In this document: positions 32,604 to 45,649 of the stretch, in pieces
Layout of the letters: every line of letters starts with the position of its first letter
Numbering within the stretch: the first letter of the stretch is position 1
Origin: Nepenthes gracilis
Taxonomy: Eukaryota; Streptophyta; Magnoliopsida; Caryophyllales; Nepenthaceae
DNA: 64,000 nt
Direction: 5' to 3'
Assembly: GCA_033239525.1 (NCBI GenBank)
Contig: BSYO01000033.1
Coordinates: 12,992,901 to 13,056,900, forward strand
Notes under the pieces: generated by a model
Seen by the model: only the letters and a program-made list of their open reading frames with translations
Told to the model about the DNA's origin: nothing
Database searches by the model: none
Translations under genes and position numbers: made by a program

Positions 32604-34640
32604 CTGCAAAGCTCAGGTAATCATACATGTATTTTAAAACAAAATTAACATGTAGACTAACCAGGAAACATTAATTGGAAGGAGCAGCAACACACAGTGA
32701 AATGAAGTCTTATTCCCAACTACTCAGACAGAAACCAAAAAAAATGCTGCAAAAAATAATTGATTAAATCAATGCATGTAAGTTAGGTGACAAATAATCA
32801 TTTGTTCCCCCTCCCCCGGCAGGCAAAGAGGCATCATTGAAGTAGAATTTCTTGTCAACTAAAGCCATAACATTTAACAAAAATTAACCATATAGCCAAA
32901 CTTCTTGAGACATTGTACATACTAATTAAACTAAAAGAGGCATAAACACTGTTTGTTTACGTGTTTTACAAAAGAATATTAAGTTAAAAATCTTTTTCCA
33001 TTCTTTCAAGAAACAAGCAAGGAAAACTAGGTTGTCTTATTATCTGAGTTTCTTATAAAGGCCTACAAGGTGCAATAAAGCAGATATCAGCTGATCGATG
33101 CACTTGGAGCAAAATTGCATTCATTAAGCAGGAATTGATGTTGTTTAACGTGGGCATGTTAAGGAACACCAATAATGTTCTTCAAGTTGAATTTAGAGAT
33201 CATGAAGGGTGGCAGGGTGTACAACGTTCCCACATGGTGGGGTCTGGGGCACTCGGCAGTAGACAACGTTACCATGGAACCGTTGATAGGTTGTTTCCAT
33301 GGGTTACAATAGAACAACCAGATCGCCAAATTTATAGATCATCTTGTATAAATTCAACTTGAATTATGCAATCAAATCAACCACTATAAACAGGTGTTTT
33401 ACAGTCTGAAATCAGCATGAAGCAATGTCAAAACTCTCATGATTCATGCTACACTTCACCCTCCCTCCCACCCTATGCCTTATCCACATTTTCTTGCAAC
33501 TGTTTAGCCATGTGTAGTGTGTGCTATCTCTCATTCTATGAGGTTCCTGCAGATGCATCCAGGGTGGAAAAACTTGCATCTAGTGCTATTTGAGGAGTGA
33601 AAGGCCCTACAAATCCTGGAAAGATCTCAATTCAGTTTGAGTGTAAATAATAGAGTTACACAACACATTGGCTAACGATAGCCATCTTGAACCATTGTTC
33701 TGGCTTCCTGGAGGTCAAAATCCAAAATACGTTTCCAGGCACAAATTCACCACCTTTACAGTTTGGCCACATGATTGAGTGAGATTGGATTGATTCGGCC
33801 AGGTCTCCACTAGTTTAAATAACTCTTACAAAAAGATGATGTGTAAATATTGTCACAATCAACAATAAAACTTTGAGGAAAGCCATGTGATTTGAAGGTT
33901 TTGTACAACTAAATTGTGCAGGAATGTCTTAAGGCCAGTGAAATGGAATAAATTGGTTAGCTGATCTAGCAGAATAGGAATCATGTGCTTCCATTCTAAT
34001 TTTCAGTTCTGACTGCATGACAGAGTCAGAATGGCTGACGACTGCAGCAACTTTAATACGACACATATTTCCCATTGTTTCGTGGCATACACACGTAATA
34101 ACCAGTTCTTTTACGTCATTTTGTGTCCTTGCGGAAAAGACATCTATCAGAACTTCTGATGTGTCCCCATTACCCCTGAATGCTCACCAACTAGAAAGGC
34201 ATGTAAAACCCATAAGAGTAGTCATATAAGCCCTCCATCCAAACTGTAGCCTTTTCTTACACCTTAACGACCCGTGTAACAATGATATTAGGCTTGGCAA
34301 TCAGATCAGTCAGGACTAGAAGCATATATTCTTATGTGTGCATCCCTTTCACAGCTTAAATTCACTTCCTGAACCCATGAAGAAACTATATCGCCACAGT
34401 AAAGAACTCCCCTTCTTCAGTCATGCCTCTAGAGAGGGCAACTAGCACCTTGTTTTCCCTTCTTGTTGAATGAAAATGGTATTCCTTTGCTTTAATAAAA
34501 TCAGTTTTAAATTATAAGCTGATTGCATTGCAAGCATTTTATGACTGCAATAGGGATGGCCAAAACTCCTCTTGCACAGATAAAAAGCCCTAGCACCACA
34601 TACAGTAATGCCCAATTTCCCATTTTATATTTATAACATC
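32604..34640. other. 5' region of the receptor kinase, no other gene seen
   Basis: Mixed-composition sequence upstream of the signal-peptide exon. It is probably the first intron and/or promoter. Short frames at 33,135 and 34,017 have no family features. Confidence 0.4.
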
Positions 34641-34649
34641 ATAATTATT

Positions 34650-35300
34650 ATTTATTAGGTTAACATGAGAAATAATTGTATAATAAATTTTTTGAGAAAA
34701 ATTTAATTTCAGGAAATCAGGTTCAACGTTTAATGGGTGCCTATTCCAACACTAATTGGTGTTTTTGGCAGAAGTTTCGCACCTAAGGGTTGTCAATGGG
34801 ACGCTCATACGTAATTCAGGCAAAATGTAGGCACCTGAGGTGCGCCTGATGTAGCGCTAATGCGCGCATGTGGATGTGAGTGGCACTTGATGGGCACTTA
34901 TCTCGCGTTCTATGTCAAGGTCGGTTATGTTATTCTACTATTATTTTCCATGACATATTACCGTTTAATTGCTTTTATTTCTTAATATATTTTCTCTTAT
35001 AGATTGCTAGATGTATTGAGGGGGTTAGTATTCAACAATTCTTCACTTGAGTTATAGTGAAGGGATTTTAAGTGAGGTTATTTTGTAACCAGTATTATTT
35101 TATAATGGATTTATTCGGAGTTTAAACAACAATTTTTCATTAGATGAAAAGAGTTTTCCATGTTAAAATTTATTACGTATTATTGTGTTTCTTATACTCA
35201 CAAGTTTAATGGTTGACGTTTGACGAAAGTTTAGATTTGTTTCACTATACTGCGTGTGCGTGTTTTAGCCGAATACTAACAGTTATGGGCGCTTAGCTTC
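34650..35300 (+). repeat. Probable LTR debris
   Basis: Around 34,740-34,910 it resembles the GCAC-rich part of the 20,618 LTR. Around 35,060-35,200 it has a copia-like U5 (gagttttccatgttaaaatt). Boundaries not visible. Confidence 0.35.
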
Positions 35301-35730
35301 CTTAGCAAATAATTTATGATGTCAAATGACACTAGAAAATGGTCCCAAACGTGTTTAATCTATTTAAGGTATGCTTATGACTAAGATATTATCGAAGACG
35401 CAAGCACAAACTTTCTTACGACAGGATAAGAAGAGTCAGTTACTGAGGCTTGAACTACTGCTCCGGCATTGGTTAGTCCACATGGCACGTCTTTAATTCA
35501 ACGTGTTAGTGAAGATTTCTAAGGGCATTCTATCGATGCCCTATACTTTAATCTACCGAACCTTGAGGTATATTTTGAACCATATTACCCCTTAATTTGC
35601 CGTCAATAATAGGAATTGAAAGGGTCTTCTATTGTTATGGAACCATGTTGGCTAAATTAAATCTGCGATGTCCATATTGCATCCTCTTTTTACATTCCCA
35701 ACGCCTAATTAAAAGGAAGCGTTAATTAAA

Positions 35731-36150
35731 CCTTGTCAAACATAAGCGAAAGGAAAGAGAATAAGTAACCGGTACTTCTCGATGGAGCGACCATGTCTAC
35801 CAAAACAAGCATCGCCGACGCAGATAGATCACGAGCACTTCTATTCAGGCCTGAAAGATACTGGCGGCAGCAAGAGAGATATATCGCCAGTCGAAAATAA
35901 CCATGTGAGAGTCGAGTTGAAGCAAGCAAACGCTAAGAACACCAACCATTTGTTATGGCTACGATGCGACTATGGAAAATCAAGGGTACTATTTTAACCA
36001 TAACTCGATTTGAGTTTCTCCGAAACTCGAACCCCATAACTTGAAAAAAAAAAAAAAGGAGATCTGAGAAATCGAGAAGAAAGAGATAAAGAGAGAGAGT
36101 GCTCTTGAAGGTGGGGGGTGGGGAAGAAGAGACTTCCGAGTCGCGTTTGG
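35731..36150 (-). promoter_or_regulatory. Possible 5' leader exon of the receptor kinase
   Basis: On the minus strand there is a CT-rich leader (about 36,040-36,150) followed by a moderately GC region with an ATG-initiated frame (MLVLVDMVAPSRSTG). Candidate donors are cgGTtact and aagGTttaa. The first would supply the phase-1 end the next exon needs. This is a guess from composition and phase; nothing else ties it to the gene. Confidence 0.3.
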
Positions 36151-36668
36151 TGAACTTTTCTCAGTACATCAGCTTTTGAATTTTTTTTTTACTTGCCAAA
36201 AAAAAAAAAACTTCTTTGATTAACTGTGCTGATCCGCACAGTGACAACTAGTCTTTCTTTTTTTTTTTTTTTTTAAATTACAAAATTAATAATTAAACAA
36301 TGGAGTCATAAAATAATATAAAGGTTAATAATTAAACATTATGTCAGTGGAGATTCAATATTAATTTACTTTCTGTATTTTTTTTTTTTCCAATCAATAA
36401 TCATAATTTATGATATAAACTACGAAAAACCATTAAATATATTCATATTTAAAAATATTATTATATTTCAAATTTTATTTTTATTACTTATTTTAGCAGC
36501 TATTCTATAATACGTCAAATTTATTATTGTTAAACATAAACATACGGGATAAAAATTTCTAAATAAACGTAAATTTTAATTTTTTTTTTATATTTTAGAC
36601 ATTCTTATTGTTTAAATATGGTAAATTTTTTTTTTATAAAACATTAATATTAAAATAAATATTAAAAT

Positions 36669-37218
36669 TGATGGGTATATCGAAAATGGGCAGGCCCAAA
36701 GTCAACGCAGGCCCAAAGCAGCCTGCTGGACGGTCAACTCATGAATGACTTAATTGGAGAACAGGCCCAAACCCTGAAAGACCCAGGACGATCAACACTG
36801 GCACGCAAGCTTTTACTCACACAACGCCCACAATAATAATAGAGACAGACTTACAATTCTCTACTCTCTACTGACACTCAAAAAACTCAAGGCATACAAA
36901 CGTGCTTCTGACAGCCGTTTACTGCCTCCCCACCATCCAGATTCAAGAAGACGGCATTACCTCTCTTTCATCTGGAGATCCACACACTCTTGCACACACT
37001 CTCTCTTTCAATTCTCAGTTCCAATAACTTTCTCAGATTTCGAAAACTGTTTACTAACTTGAGCGTCGAAGTGTCTTCTGTTGGAGAACTTTCCGCCGAC
37101 ACACTGATCTCCTATTCATTTTAGTGGTGTGCAGGATCCAAACTCAGTGAACGGAGCCGGAAACAGGACAAGCAGATCAGCCCGAATATGTTCGAAGTTC
37201 GGATCTGAGGACGCATCA
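36669..37218 (+). repeat. Element 1 5' LTR, internally deleted
   Basis: 550 bp, TGATGGGTATATC to GACGCATCA. Lacks a 475-bp block present in the 3' LTR. The missing block is bounded by direct GGCA repeats (46,162-46,165 and 46,637-46,640). The remaining sequence differs from the 3' LTR mostly by C/T and G/A changes, roughly one base in nine by eye. Confidence 0.9.
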
Positions 37219-37306
37219 TTAGCGCCGTCTGTGGGAAGCGCTAACAGAAAGCCAACCACTACTTTGCACAGCACTCTCTCTTTCACTGCCTGATTCTGCA
37301 TTCGCA

Positions 37307-38820
37307 ATGGTGAACACTAGATCCCAAGCTAGCGATTCCGCTAGAGACATCACCTACCCCGACCAGGACCACACTGCTGATGCCACGGTCAACAGCTACG
37401 GGCGAAATTCTAGTGCCCTATTTTCAACAGCTGATGGAGCAGATGCAGGTCAACACGCGTCTGCTCCAAATACTTTGCTCTCAAAACGAGCAGCGACTAC
37501 AGGCGACTCCTCCCGCTGCCGTTCCCGCACCGGCCACCAATAAAGGTGGCCAGATGAAAAAGAAGCCGGCCAAAAGGCCCGAGAGATCCCGGAACAATTA
37601 GATTCCAGCCTCCTTCCGCGTTCCTCGCCAGAATAAGCCTGAAGAACGCTCCGAGGGCACCACTCCGCGGGAAAGTTCAGAAAGAAGAAATCCCCGATAC
37701 TTTCGGGCCAAAGACGAAAATACAATCCAGGAGCGAGCATCCAGGACTGCCAGATCTACTGGAGGCAGTAGCCAACCGGCTGCTGAACCCTCCAGAGACA
37801 AAACGGAGTTGAGGGCTTACCTCAATTCTAAAAGATCAGCAAACGCCACTCGCGTAGATCCGCGAGTGGACAAAATCTAGAACCGTGTGTTCCAAGATGA
37901 AGAGCGCGCCATCGACTTGGACCGATCTCCTTTCACAGTGGAGATCCTGAGTCGTCCACTGCCTACCAAGTTCAAGATGCCCTCCCTTGACTCATACGAT
38001 GGGAGCAGTGATCCAGTTAACTACCTCGATCACTTTCGCACCCATCTTACTCTACAAGGGTTGGAAGACTCAGCGATGTGCCACTACTTTCCACTCACGC
38101 TGAAGGGGAATGCCCAAATCTGGTTCCATCACCTCCCTTCAGGCACCATCAGCAGCTTCCGTGAGCTCACGGTTCTCTTCCTAACCCAGTACGCCTCGAG
38201 CCGGCGGGAAGAGTAGCCGTGGCATCTCTTCCACATCAAGCAAAAACCGGGAGAGAACCCACGGCGATTCCTGGATCATTTATGGCGGAGGCCAAGCGGA
38301 TTCCCTGGATCACAGAAGAGATGAAGTTGGGCAGTTTCATCTCCGCGCTGACCTACGGGGACTTCTTCAAGCACCTAACTCATAAGAATCCTCAAACCTT
38401 CTGGGAAGCGAAATCCATCATCCGGGCCTATGCTGCAGCAAAGGAGGCTAACGAGGCAAAACACCCAGAGCAGGCGGATCAACATTAAGCGTTCCCTGGA
38501 GAGGGAAAAAGGAAGTATGGCAATAGTAATCACTCTTGCCAAAAGCAACGCGGGACTGGGCCTCCGGAACGCAAAGACTACGGGCCCACCAGCTTCACGC
38601 CACTGACGGACACACGCTCGAACGTCCTCATGCAAATCCACGGAGAGAAGTTCTTGAAGTGACCAAAATCACTAAAAAAGGATTCTGGGAACCAGTCGAA
38701 GTACTGCGACTTCCACCGCTTTGCTGGGCATACAACGGAGGACTGTAAGACACTGCACAGGGAGATCGATGAGCTGATTCGCAGATGGCACATCACTAAA
38801 TTCTTCAAGGGTTCCGAATA
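37307..38820 (+). pseudogene. Element 1 gag
   Basis: The ATG at 37,307 (MVNTRSQASD) follows the leader. The capsid-like core has IDLDRSPFTVEILSRPLPTK, SLDSYDGSSDPVNYLDHFRT and QIWFHHLPSGTISSF. A zinc-knuckle-like CDFHRFAGHTTEDC lies at about 38,705-38,750. Broken by a frameshift near 37,540, stops at about 37,600 and 38,214, and further breaks. Confidence 0.85.
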
Positions 38821-38887
38821 GAGTTCTGGAGCAGTTGGCGGAGAGGGGCAGGAGCAGTCTCCTTCCCGAAATCGAGTTGCAGTAGGG

Positions 38888-39973
38888 GTGGTTAACATGG
38901 TCACCACTCGACCTGCTAAAAACCCATCTGGCGGCGAGAAACAGCAGACTGGGAGGAAGAAGCAGCGCACAGCGGACAACACTATCAGCTTCAGTGATGA
39001 TGACTTAGCTCATATAATGTCCCCCCATGCTGATCCCTTCGTTGTATCCGCACTCGTTTCGGACGGTAGTATTGACTATCAACTGAAGCGAGTGTTTGTT
39101 GATAATGGAAATTCTAGAGATTTACTTTACTTGGATGCGTTCTTCAAACTAGGCTTAAAAAAGAATCAACTAAAAACTGCCGAAGGCCCATTATACGGCC
39201 TTGACAACGAGCCTATGCCCGTTCAAGGGACTATCCAATTGGAGGTCACCTTGGGTACGTATCTGAAAACAGTAATTCGAACGCTCACTTTCCTGGTGGT
39301 CGACCTACCCTCAGTGTATAACGTCATACTGGGCAGACGATGCTTGATAGTGTTCGGGACGATTATCTTAATTTCACACCTCAAAATAAAGTTTCCAACA
39401 CCCTACGGTGTCGGAAAGGTGCTGGGCGACCAAGTTACTAGACAAACCTGTTACATGTCACAGGTTTCCCCTAGTGGCAATAGTAGAATAGTTGGGGAAC
39501 TCGACCATAGAGATGAGACAACCCTTCAACAAGCGCAGTCCGGTGAAGACACGGATCTAATTCTACTGGACCTGGAGGAACTGGAGAAGTGTGTACAAAT
39601 CGACGGTTCACTCACCGGACCACTGCGCAATGAACTGGTTGCGTTCCTGCGAAGGAATTCAAACCTATTTACATGGACTCCAGCAGACATGTCTGGAATC
39701 CCAGCAGAGATAATGGTTCATAAATTGGAGTTTCGCTCCGGCCAAAAATCTGTCAGGCAGAAGCAAAGGAACCACTTCATTGAAAAGCTAATCGCCATCC
39801 GAGAGGAGGTAAAAAAGCTGCTGGACGCAGGCTTCATTAGAGAAGTCCATTACCTGGACTGGCTCTCTAATGTCGTCTTAGTAAAAAAAAAAGCAACGAA
39901 AAATGACGGATGTGCGTCGATTTTATCGATGTTAACAAAGCCTGTCCGAAGGACAGCTTTCCCTTACCCATGA
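38888..39973 (+). pseudogene. Element 1 protease and RT N-terminus
   Basis: A 361-codon frame. The aspartic protease block reads VFVDNGNSRDLLYLDAF, with N-G after the catalytic Asp. The RT entry region is KLIAIREEVKKLLDAGFIRE. The frame is lost by an extra A in the poly-A run at about 39,884, where KKKATKN should lead into the next RT block. Confidence 0.85.
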
Positions 39974-41461
39974 TCAACCTGCTGGTTGACTCAACAACCG
40001 GACATGAGCTGCTAAGTTTCATGGATGCCTATTCGGGTTACAACCAGATCTGGATGAGTTTGGAGGACGAGGAGCACACCTCGTTCATGACCGATCAGGG
40101 CACCTACTGCTATAGAATAATACCTTTCGGACTTAAAAACACTAGAGCGACCTACCAACGGCTGGTCAATAAAATATTCGAAAAATAAATTGGTCGCAAC
40201 ATGGAGGTCTACGTCGACGACATGCTCGTCAAGAGCAAGGTCACCGGCGACAGCATCCACGACCTAGAAGAGTCTTTCGAGGTACTCCGTAAGCATCACA
40301 CAAAGCTGAATCTAGCTAAGTGTATTTTCGGAGTAGCCTCTGGTAAATTCCTGGGTTTCATCGTCTCCCAACGGGAATCGAGGCGAACCCAGAGAAGATC
40401 AAGGCGCTCGCTGACATGGCTCCACCACAGAAGGTGAAGGACGTCTAGCGACTGACTGGACGGCTGGCAGCACTGTCCTGCTTCCTTACGAAATCCTGTG
40501 ACAAGTGCCAGCGCTTCTTCAAAGCCCTTAGAGAAACAAAATCCAACGGGTTTCAATGGACAGCGGAATGCCAAACCGCTTTCAATGAACTGAAACGGTA
40601 TTTGGCCAGCCCGCCGTTGTTGGTGTCACCCAAGGGCGAAGAGGAGCTATACATTTACTTGGCGGTGTCAGAGGTGTGCCTCAATTCTGTCCTCGTGCGC
40701 CAGGACTCTCACACTCAGCGGCCGATCTACTATGTGAGTAAAACGTTGACCAGCCCAAAGACCCGTTACTCGCGCGCAAAAAAATTAGCCTTTGCGCTAA
40801 TATTCTCCGCGCGAAGGTTAAGGCCCTACTTTCAGGCCCACTGAATAGTAGTCCTCACTAACCAACCGCTGAAAACATACTCCAGAAGCCCGACGTTTCT
40901 GGACGGTTGGTAAAATGGGCTATCGAGTTGAGCGAGTTCGATATCGAATTTCAGCCCAAGCTTGCTGTAAAGGTACAGGCGCTGGCTGATTTCATTGTCG
41001 AGACTACAACCCCAATTCTCGAGGAACAGCCCAAGGAAAGCGCGGAACTGCTTGACGGAGTTTCGGAATGGATACTCCACGTGAACGGATCGTCTATGGA
41101 CATGGGCAGTAGCGCTGGAGTGGTCCTTACGACTCCCGACGAGTTTGAGGTGAAATACTTACTCAAGCTCAATTTCCCAGCAACCAATAACGTTGCCGAG
41201 TACGAGGCCCTGTTAGCCGGATTGCGGTTAGCCAAGAAATGCTCTGCCAAGAGACTGACAGTTTACAGCGACTCCGAACTAATCGTTAATCAGGTTAACG
41301 GAGGCTTTGAGGCGAACAACCCTCTCTTGGCCAAGTACTTGGCAAAGGCAAAGGATGCCGCCCAGGGTTTTGACAAACTGACCCTGGTTCACGTTCCCCG
41401 AACTGAAAACTGGAAGGCGGATCAGCTGGCTAAAGCCGTTGCAGCTGAAAACTCGAAATAG
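39901..41461 (+). pseudogene. Element 1 RT and tandem RNase H domains
   Basis: RT palm: MCVDFIDVNKACPKDSFPLP, FMDAYSGYNQ and the catalytic YVDD in MEVYVDDMLVKSK. First RNase H is at about 40,550-40,860. A second, dRNH-like domain at 40,907-41,461 has HVNGSSMDMGSSAGVVL, where family members have Asp instead of that Asn, and YSDSELIVNQVNGG. Stops at about 40,186 and 40,446. Confidence 0.85.
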
Positions 41462-41479
41462 TATTCGAGGGACATGCGG

Positions 41480-42778
41480 GAGATCCTAGACGCTCCCAGC
41501 ATTGAGAAGAGAGAGGCAATGCAGATTTTCGAAGTGAAAAACTGGATGACGTCTTTCCTAAACTATCTGACGGATGGATCGTTGCCAAAGGATGTGGAAA
41601 AGGCCAAACGGGTCAAGAAGACAGCCAGCTAGTATGCTGTGGTTGATGGACGGCTATACCGCCGTGACTACTCGACTCCATACCTATGCTGCCTAACTCC
41701 CAAAAAAGCTGACTACGATTTAAGCGATGTCCACCTCGGGATCTGTGGGTCGCACATTGGTAGAAAAAACTCGGCCTTCAAGGTCATGCGCCAGGGCTAT
41801 TACTGGCCCTAGATGAAAAAAGACGCGCTGGACTTTGTGAAGAAATGTGAAAGCTGCCAGCTTCACAGCAACCTTCGCCGCCAGCCATCCGTAGATCTGA
41901 AGACCCTTCAGACCCTTTGGCCCTTGGCGCAATGGGGGCTCGATCTTCTCGGCACGTTTCCCATTGTCACGGGATAGAGAAAATTCATCATCGTGGGTAT
42001 CAACTACTTCACCGAGTGGGTCGAAGCCGTCCCACTGGCTAAGATTACAGAGTATAACGCCCTAGAGTTCCTCCGCCAGAGCATCATTTGTAGATTCGGC
42101 GTCCCCGAGGTCATTGTGACGGACAACGGGACCCAGTTCTAGAGGAAATGTTTCACCAAGTATTGCACCGGTCTTGGCATCAAGCTGGTCCACACTTCGG
42201 TGGCATACCCCCAAGAAAACAGACAGATGAAGGTGATAAATCGAACGCTACTCCACGAGTTAAAAACTAAGTTGGAGGACGCAAGATACTCATGGGCGGA
42301 CGAGCTCCCCTCCATTCTTTGGTCTTATCGAACAACCCCGAAGGAACCAACATGCGAGACGCCCTTCAGCTTCTGTTACGGGACTGAGGCGGTAATCCCG
42401 GTCGAAATCGGGCTTCCAAGTCTCAGGGTGGAGTCCTTCGACCCACTGGCTAACTCCCAAAAAATCAGAGAGCACTTAGACTTGTTAGAGAAAGCCCGCG
42501 ACGCTGCTAGAGTACGGATAGCAGCCTACCAACATTGGATCGCCCAATACTATAACAAAAAAGTTAAGGCGCGATGATTCGATGTAGGAGACTTGATCCT
42601 ACGAGGCATCGAGGCCACAGGAAAGTTGGCCGGCCGCAATAAGCTCTCCCATAATTGGGAAGGTCCTTTCCTCATCTCCGCCGTCCTACAAAACGAAGCC
42701 TACAAACTCGGGAGCCAGGACGGGAAACTGGTTCCGCGAACGTGAAACGCCGTCCACCTTAGACGGTACTTCCAGTAA
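41480..42778 (+). pseudogene. Element 1 integrase
   Basis: HHCC domain at about 41,720-41,870 (VHLGICGSHIGRKNSAF, CESCQLHS). The catalytic core has WGLDLLGTFPIVTG, VTDNGTQF and the downstream Glu region near 42,230. TAG/TGA stops at 41,630, 41,810, 41,975, 42,140 and 42,575. The C-terminal part runs to about 42,778. Confidence 0.85.
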
Positions 42779-42929
42779 GAGATGCAGGTACGCATTTGCA
42801 TTGTTGTTTGCACTCGCTTGTTTGTTTTGAATTTGCAAAAATAAGTGTTTACTTAGCATACTTCCTATGTGTATGTGCATACGTTTTCCTTGCAAGTTAC
42901 CCAACCTAGACTGTCCCTAAGTCGGGAGG

Positions 42930-43230
42930 GTCTTCACCCTCTCGTTAAACCCTGCTCATCCAGGCCGCCCATAAGCGGTCGAACTTGAACCTCGGTCATC
43001 CGAGCGGCCCATTAGCGATCGCATTTAAACCCTGATCATCCAGGTGGCCTACAAGCGGCCTACTATAAACCCTGGTCATCCAAGTGGCCCATAAGCTGTC
43101 TAATATAAACCCTAGTCATCCAAGTGGCCCATAAGTGGTCCAGTATGAACCTCGGTCATCCGAGTAGCCCATAAGCGGTCGTATTAAACTTTGGTCATCC
43201 AAGTAGCCCGATAGCGGTCAAAACCTTAGG
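42930..43230 (+). repeat. Tandem repeat array A of element 1
   Basis: About seven imperfect copies of a roughly 40-46-bp unit centred on ggtcatccaagtggcccataagcggtc-type sequence, alternating aaccctggtcatccaag and aacctcggtcatccgag. Lies after the pol end. Confidence 0.85.
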
Positions 43231-43587
43231 GGGCTTACACAGCACACGCAACAACCTCCTCTACGAGGAGATAGCGTGATCAGTCAGTGACGGTCGAAGG
43301 GGGAAACATCCTTATCCAACGTTGGCCGTCCAAGTCATCACTTGGACAGCGCCATCAGGCTGGTTAATACAACCACCTGCCAAGCCTAAGGATTTTGCTT
43401 CTTAGGCAGCCCAATAACGGTAGCCGGCCAACCAAGTTGGCCGCCCAATGCAACAAAGCATGGAAACACCAAAGGCAGTAAAAGACAAAGGAACACAAAA
43501 TTGGGAAGAACTTCCATTTTATTGCTTTGAATGTGTTACAAATTACATAAGTACAAAGGAGGTCACAAAATATACAACATAGGGGGC

Positions 43588-45350
43588 TACGGGGGCGGCG
43601 GAGGCCCTTGAATGTCACAAGGCTCCCCCACGAGGTTGTCTCTGTTCTGCGCCACTCTGTTGGACAGATTGATGAACTCAACTAGGAAGCCAGAATCAAT
43701 CAACCGTGCAACGCACTGACTGACGTTGATCCCCTCCAACAGCCGCACGTACATCATGACCTCGACCTCGTGGGGGCATATACGGAGACTCAAGTCATTC
43801 TCCAAGATTGCTACTCGCTCGGCAAGTCGTTTGAGGTGTGCTTTGCCTCGATCATCCTCCTCTTTTAAGCGAGCAACCTCAGCCTTCAAGTTGGCGTTCT
43901 CCATTTCCACTTCGGCCAAGACAGCCTCGAGGGCTGCAGTCTCCTCGCGATGCTGCCTCTCGAAGCAGCCAACCTGGCATCCAGCCAAGCGATCTCCACC
44001 TCCCTATCGACAATCGCCTGGTCACGCTGCTCCACTACCTTGAGGATGGCAGAAGCCAGCTTCCTTGGCTGCACAAGAGACAAACAAAGATCAAGTTAGA
44101 AATCCAGGAAAGAAGAAAGTACGCGGAATCAATCACCAAGAATTATACCTCCCAAAATCTCCTCATGGGCCTCTCGGGCCTAGCCTCTACACCTGGCCCT
44201 GGCGGCGGTGGACCAGGAGCATCCTCTTAGGCCGAGCTAGTGGCAGCTTCCTCCAAAATGCTCTCCTGCAGCTCATCAGTATCGTCCATGGCAACTGCGG
44301 ACTCCTCAGCTGCAGCCTCCGCAGCAACTACTGGAGGGTCAAGCTCCATCATTGGCTCCACAGCAGGAGTCTGCGCAACTGGAGAGCTAACAGATGGCTC
44401 CCGCGCCTCCACCACTGGCTCACAAGCAGCCTCCGTAAAGGATTCTGTCAACGCTGCACAAGGAACCGCTTGCGGCGCGGGCTGCGCCAGGATGACTCCC
44501 TCTCCAGAGTCCACCGGCCAATTCTCGTGGGTCTCCTCCAGGCCTGCGGTACTGCCAGGACCGCTGTAGATCCCAACAGTGATATAATCAACGCGGGACG
44601 ACGACGATGAAGGCGTCTCCAACACCTTCTCAGGCAACGGGCCGATAAACCCTTCATCAGTATACCGCATGCGAATGATCAAGCCCTTGGAGTCCTCCAG
44701 CCGCATCATCCTCACTAGCGGCATGGGATTTTGAACCGGGTTTGGCGGTCCCCAGTTCACCTTCTTGCGGGGTTCTCCTTGACCAAATCGGTCAACCACT
44801 ACGGGGACGCCGGGGCCGCCATCTTCTCCACAGACGACGTACCCGTATACGCTTTCGAAACCTAACCCCAGTCCTTCGCAAGGAGCCAGGTCGCCCCCAC
44901 ACTCACAAAAAAGAAATACTTTTTTCAGTTCTTCAACGAGTCGTATATGGCCATGTTTATTTTCAGGCCTGAACGAAGAACGAATGATATTCACTCTCTT
45001 CCCTGGTTTATTTTAAACAGGCCCCTCACCATCGACATTCTTAGCTTCTTAGAATGCTTTCAAAGAAAAATACACAGAGTATAGAGATACCGGACGGCGT
45101 TGGCGTGGAGTTGAGCTATTGGGACTCGTAGGGCTCGTAGAACTGGCAGCAAATCGTCCGGCAACGGAAGATGGAGGCCGCTCCTCAGGTGGGCCTCATA
45201 CACTGTGATATGCCCTGCTAGTGGAGCAAAGGCTCTGTCATCCTTTCCAGCGACCCTCCAAGTGATTTCCTTTAAAATGTTAAACTCTACGCACAAAGCT
45301 TTCACGTCCACCTCTCTAAGTACAGAGGTGATGTCAGCGACGGAGGCCAT
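43588..45350 (-). pseudogene. Antisense additional ORF (aORF) of Tat element 1, with intron
   Basis: Encoded opposite to gag-pol. ATG at 45,350 (MASVADITSVLREVDVKALC), then YEAHLRSGLHLPLPDDLL and PIAQLHANAVRYL, resembling the 'putative gypsy type transposon' (Transposase_28) domain. Next come a basic region, WGPPNPVQNP, an Ala/Pro/Glu-rich linker and a C-terminal coiled coil (ENANLKAEVARLKEEDDRGK) to GPPPPP. An intron at 44,069-44,148 has clean gtataa and ttgtgcag borders. Frame breaks lie near 45,060, 44,990, 44,227 and 43,985. The function of aORF proteins is not known. Confidence 0.75.
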
Positions 45351-45649
45351 GGATTACTTGAAGGACTAGGGTTTCTGAGAAGTTGGGAACGAAGAAGACG
45401 AAGGCTAGGAGGCGTAGAAGGATTTCGAAACGTGGAGGGAAATTTGAACGACAAGAACGCTTTAAAACCCCTCATAAAGGACGCAGTCAGTCCTGCCACG
45501 TGTCGCCTCCCTACTTGGCTCTTCAAAAGGCGGATCTCTGACGCATTAATGGCCAGGATATCCTCCCAACCAAAAGGAGACGCGTGTCTTCTTCTGGCCT
45601 ACAAGCCGGCTGATGGTCACGCGTCCATCAAGGCTGACAGAAAGTCCTC

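Noticed and set aside
33135..34229. Short plus-strand frames upstream of the kinase
   Set aside because: No conserved features; treated as the kinase 5' region.
42930..43230. CRISPR-like regular repeats
   Set aside because: Units are imperfect, spacers are themselves repeated, and the context is a plant retrotransposon, so a tandem repeat.
44065..44610. Plus-strand frames in element 1 after pol
   Set aside because: They overlap the antisense ORF, whose sequence matches element 2. The plus-strand readings have no homology between copies.
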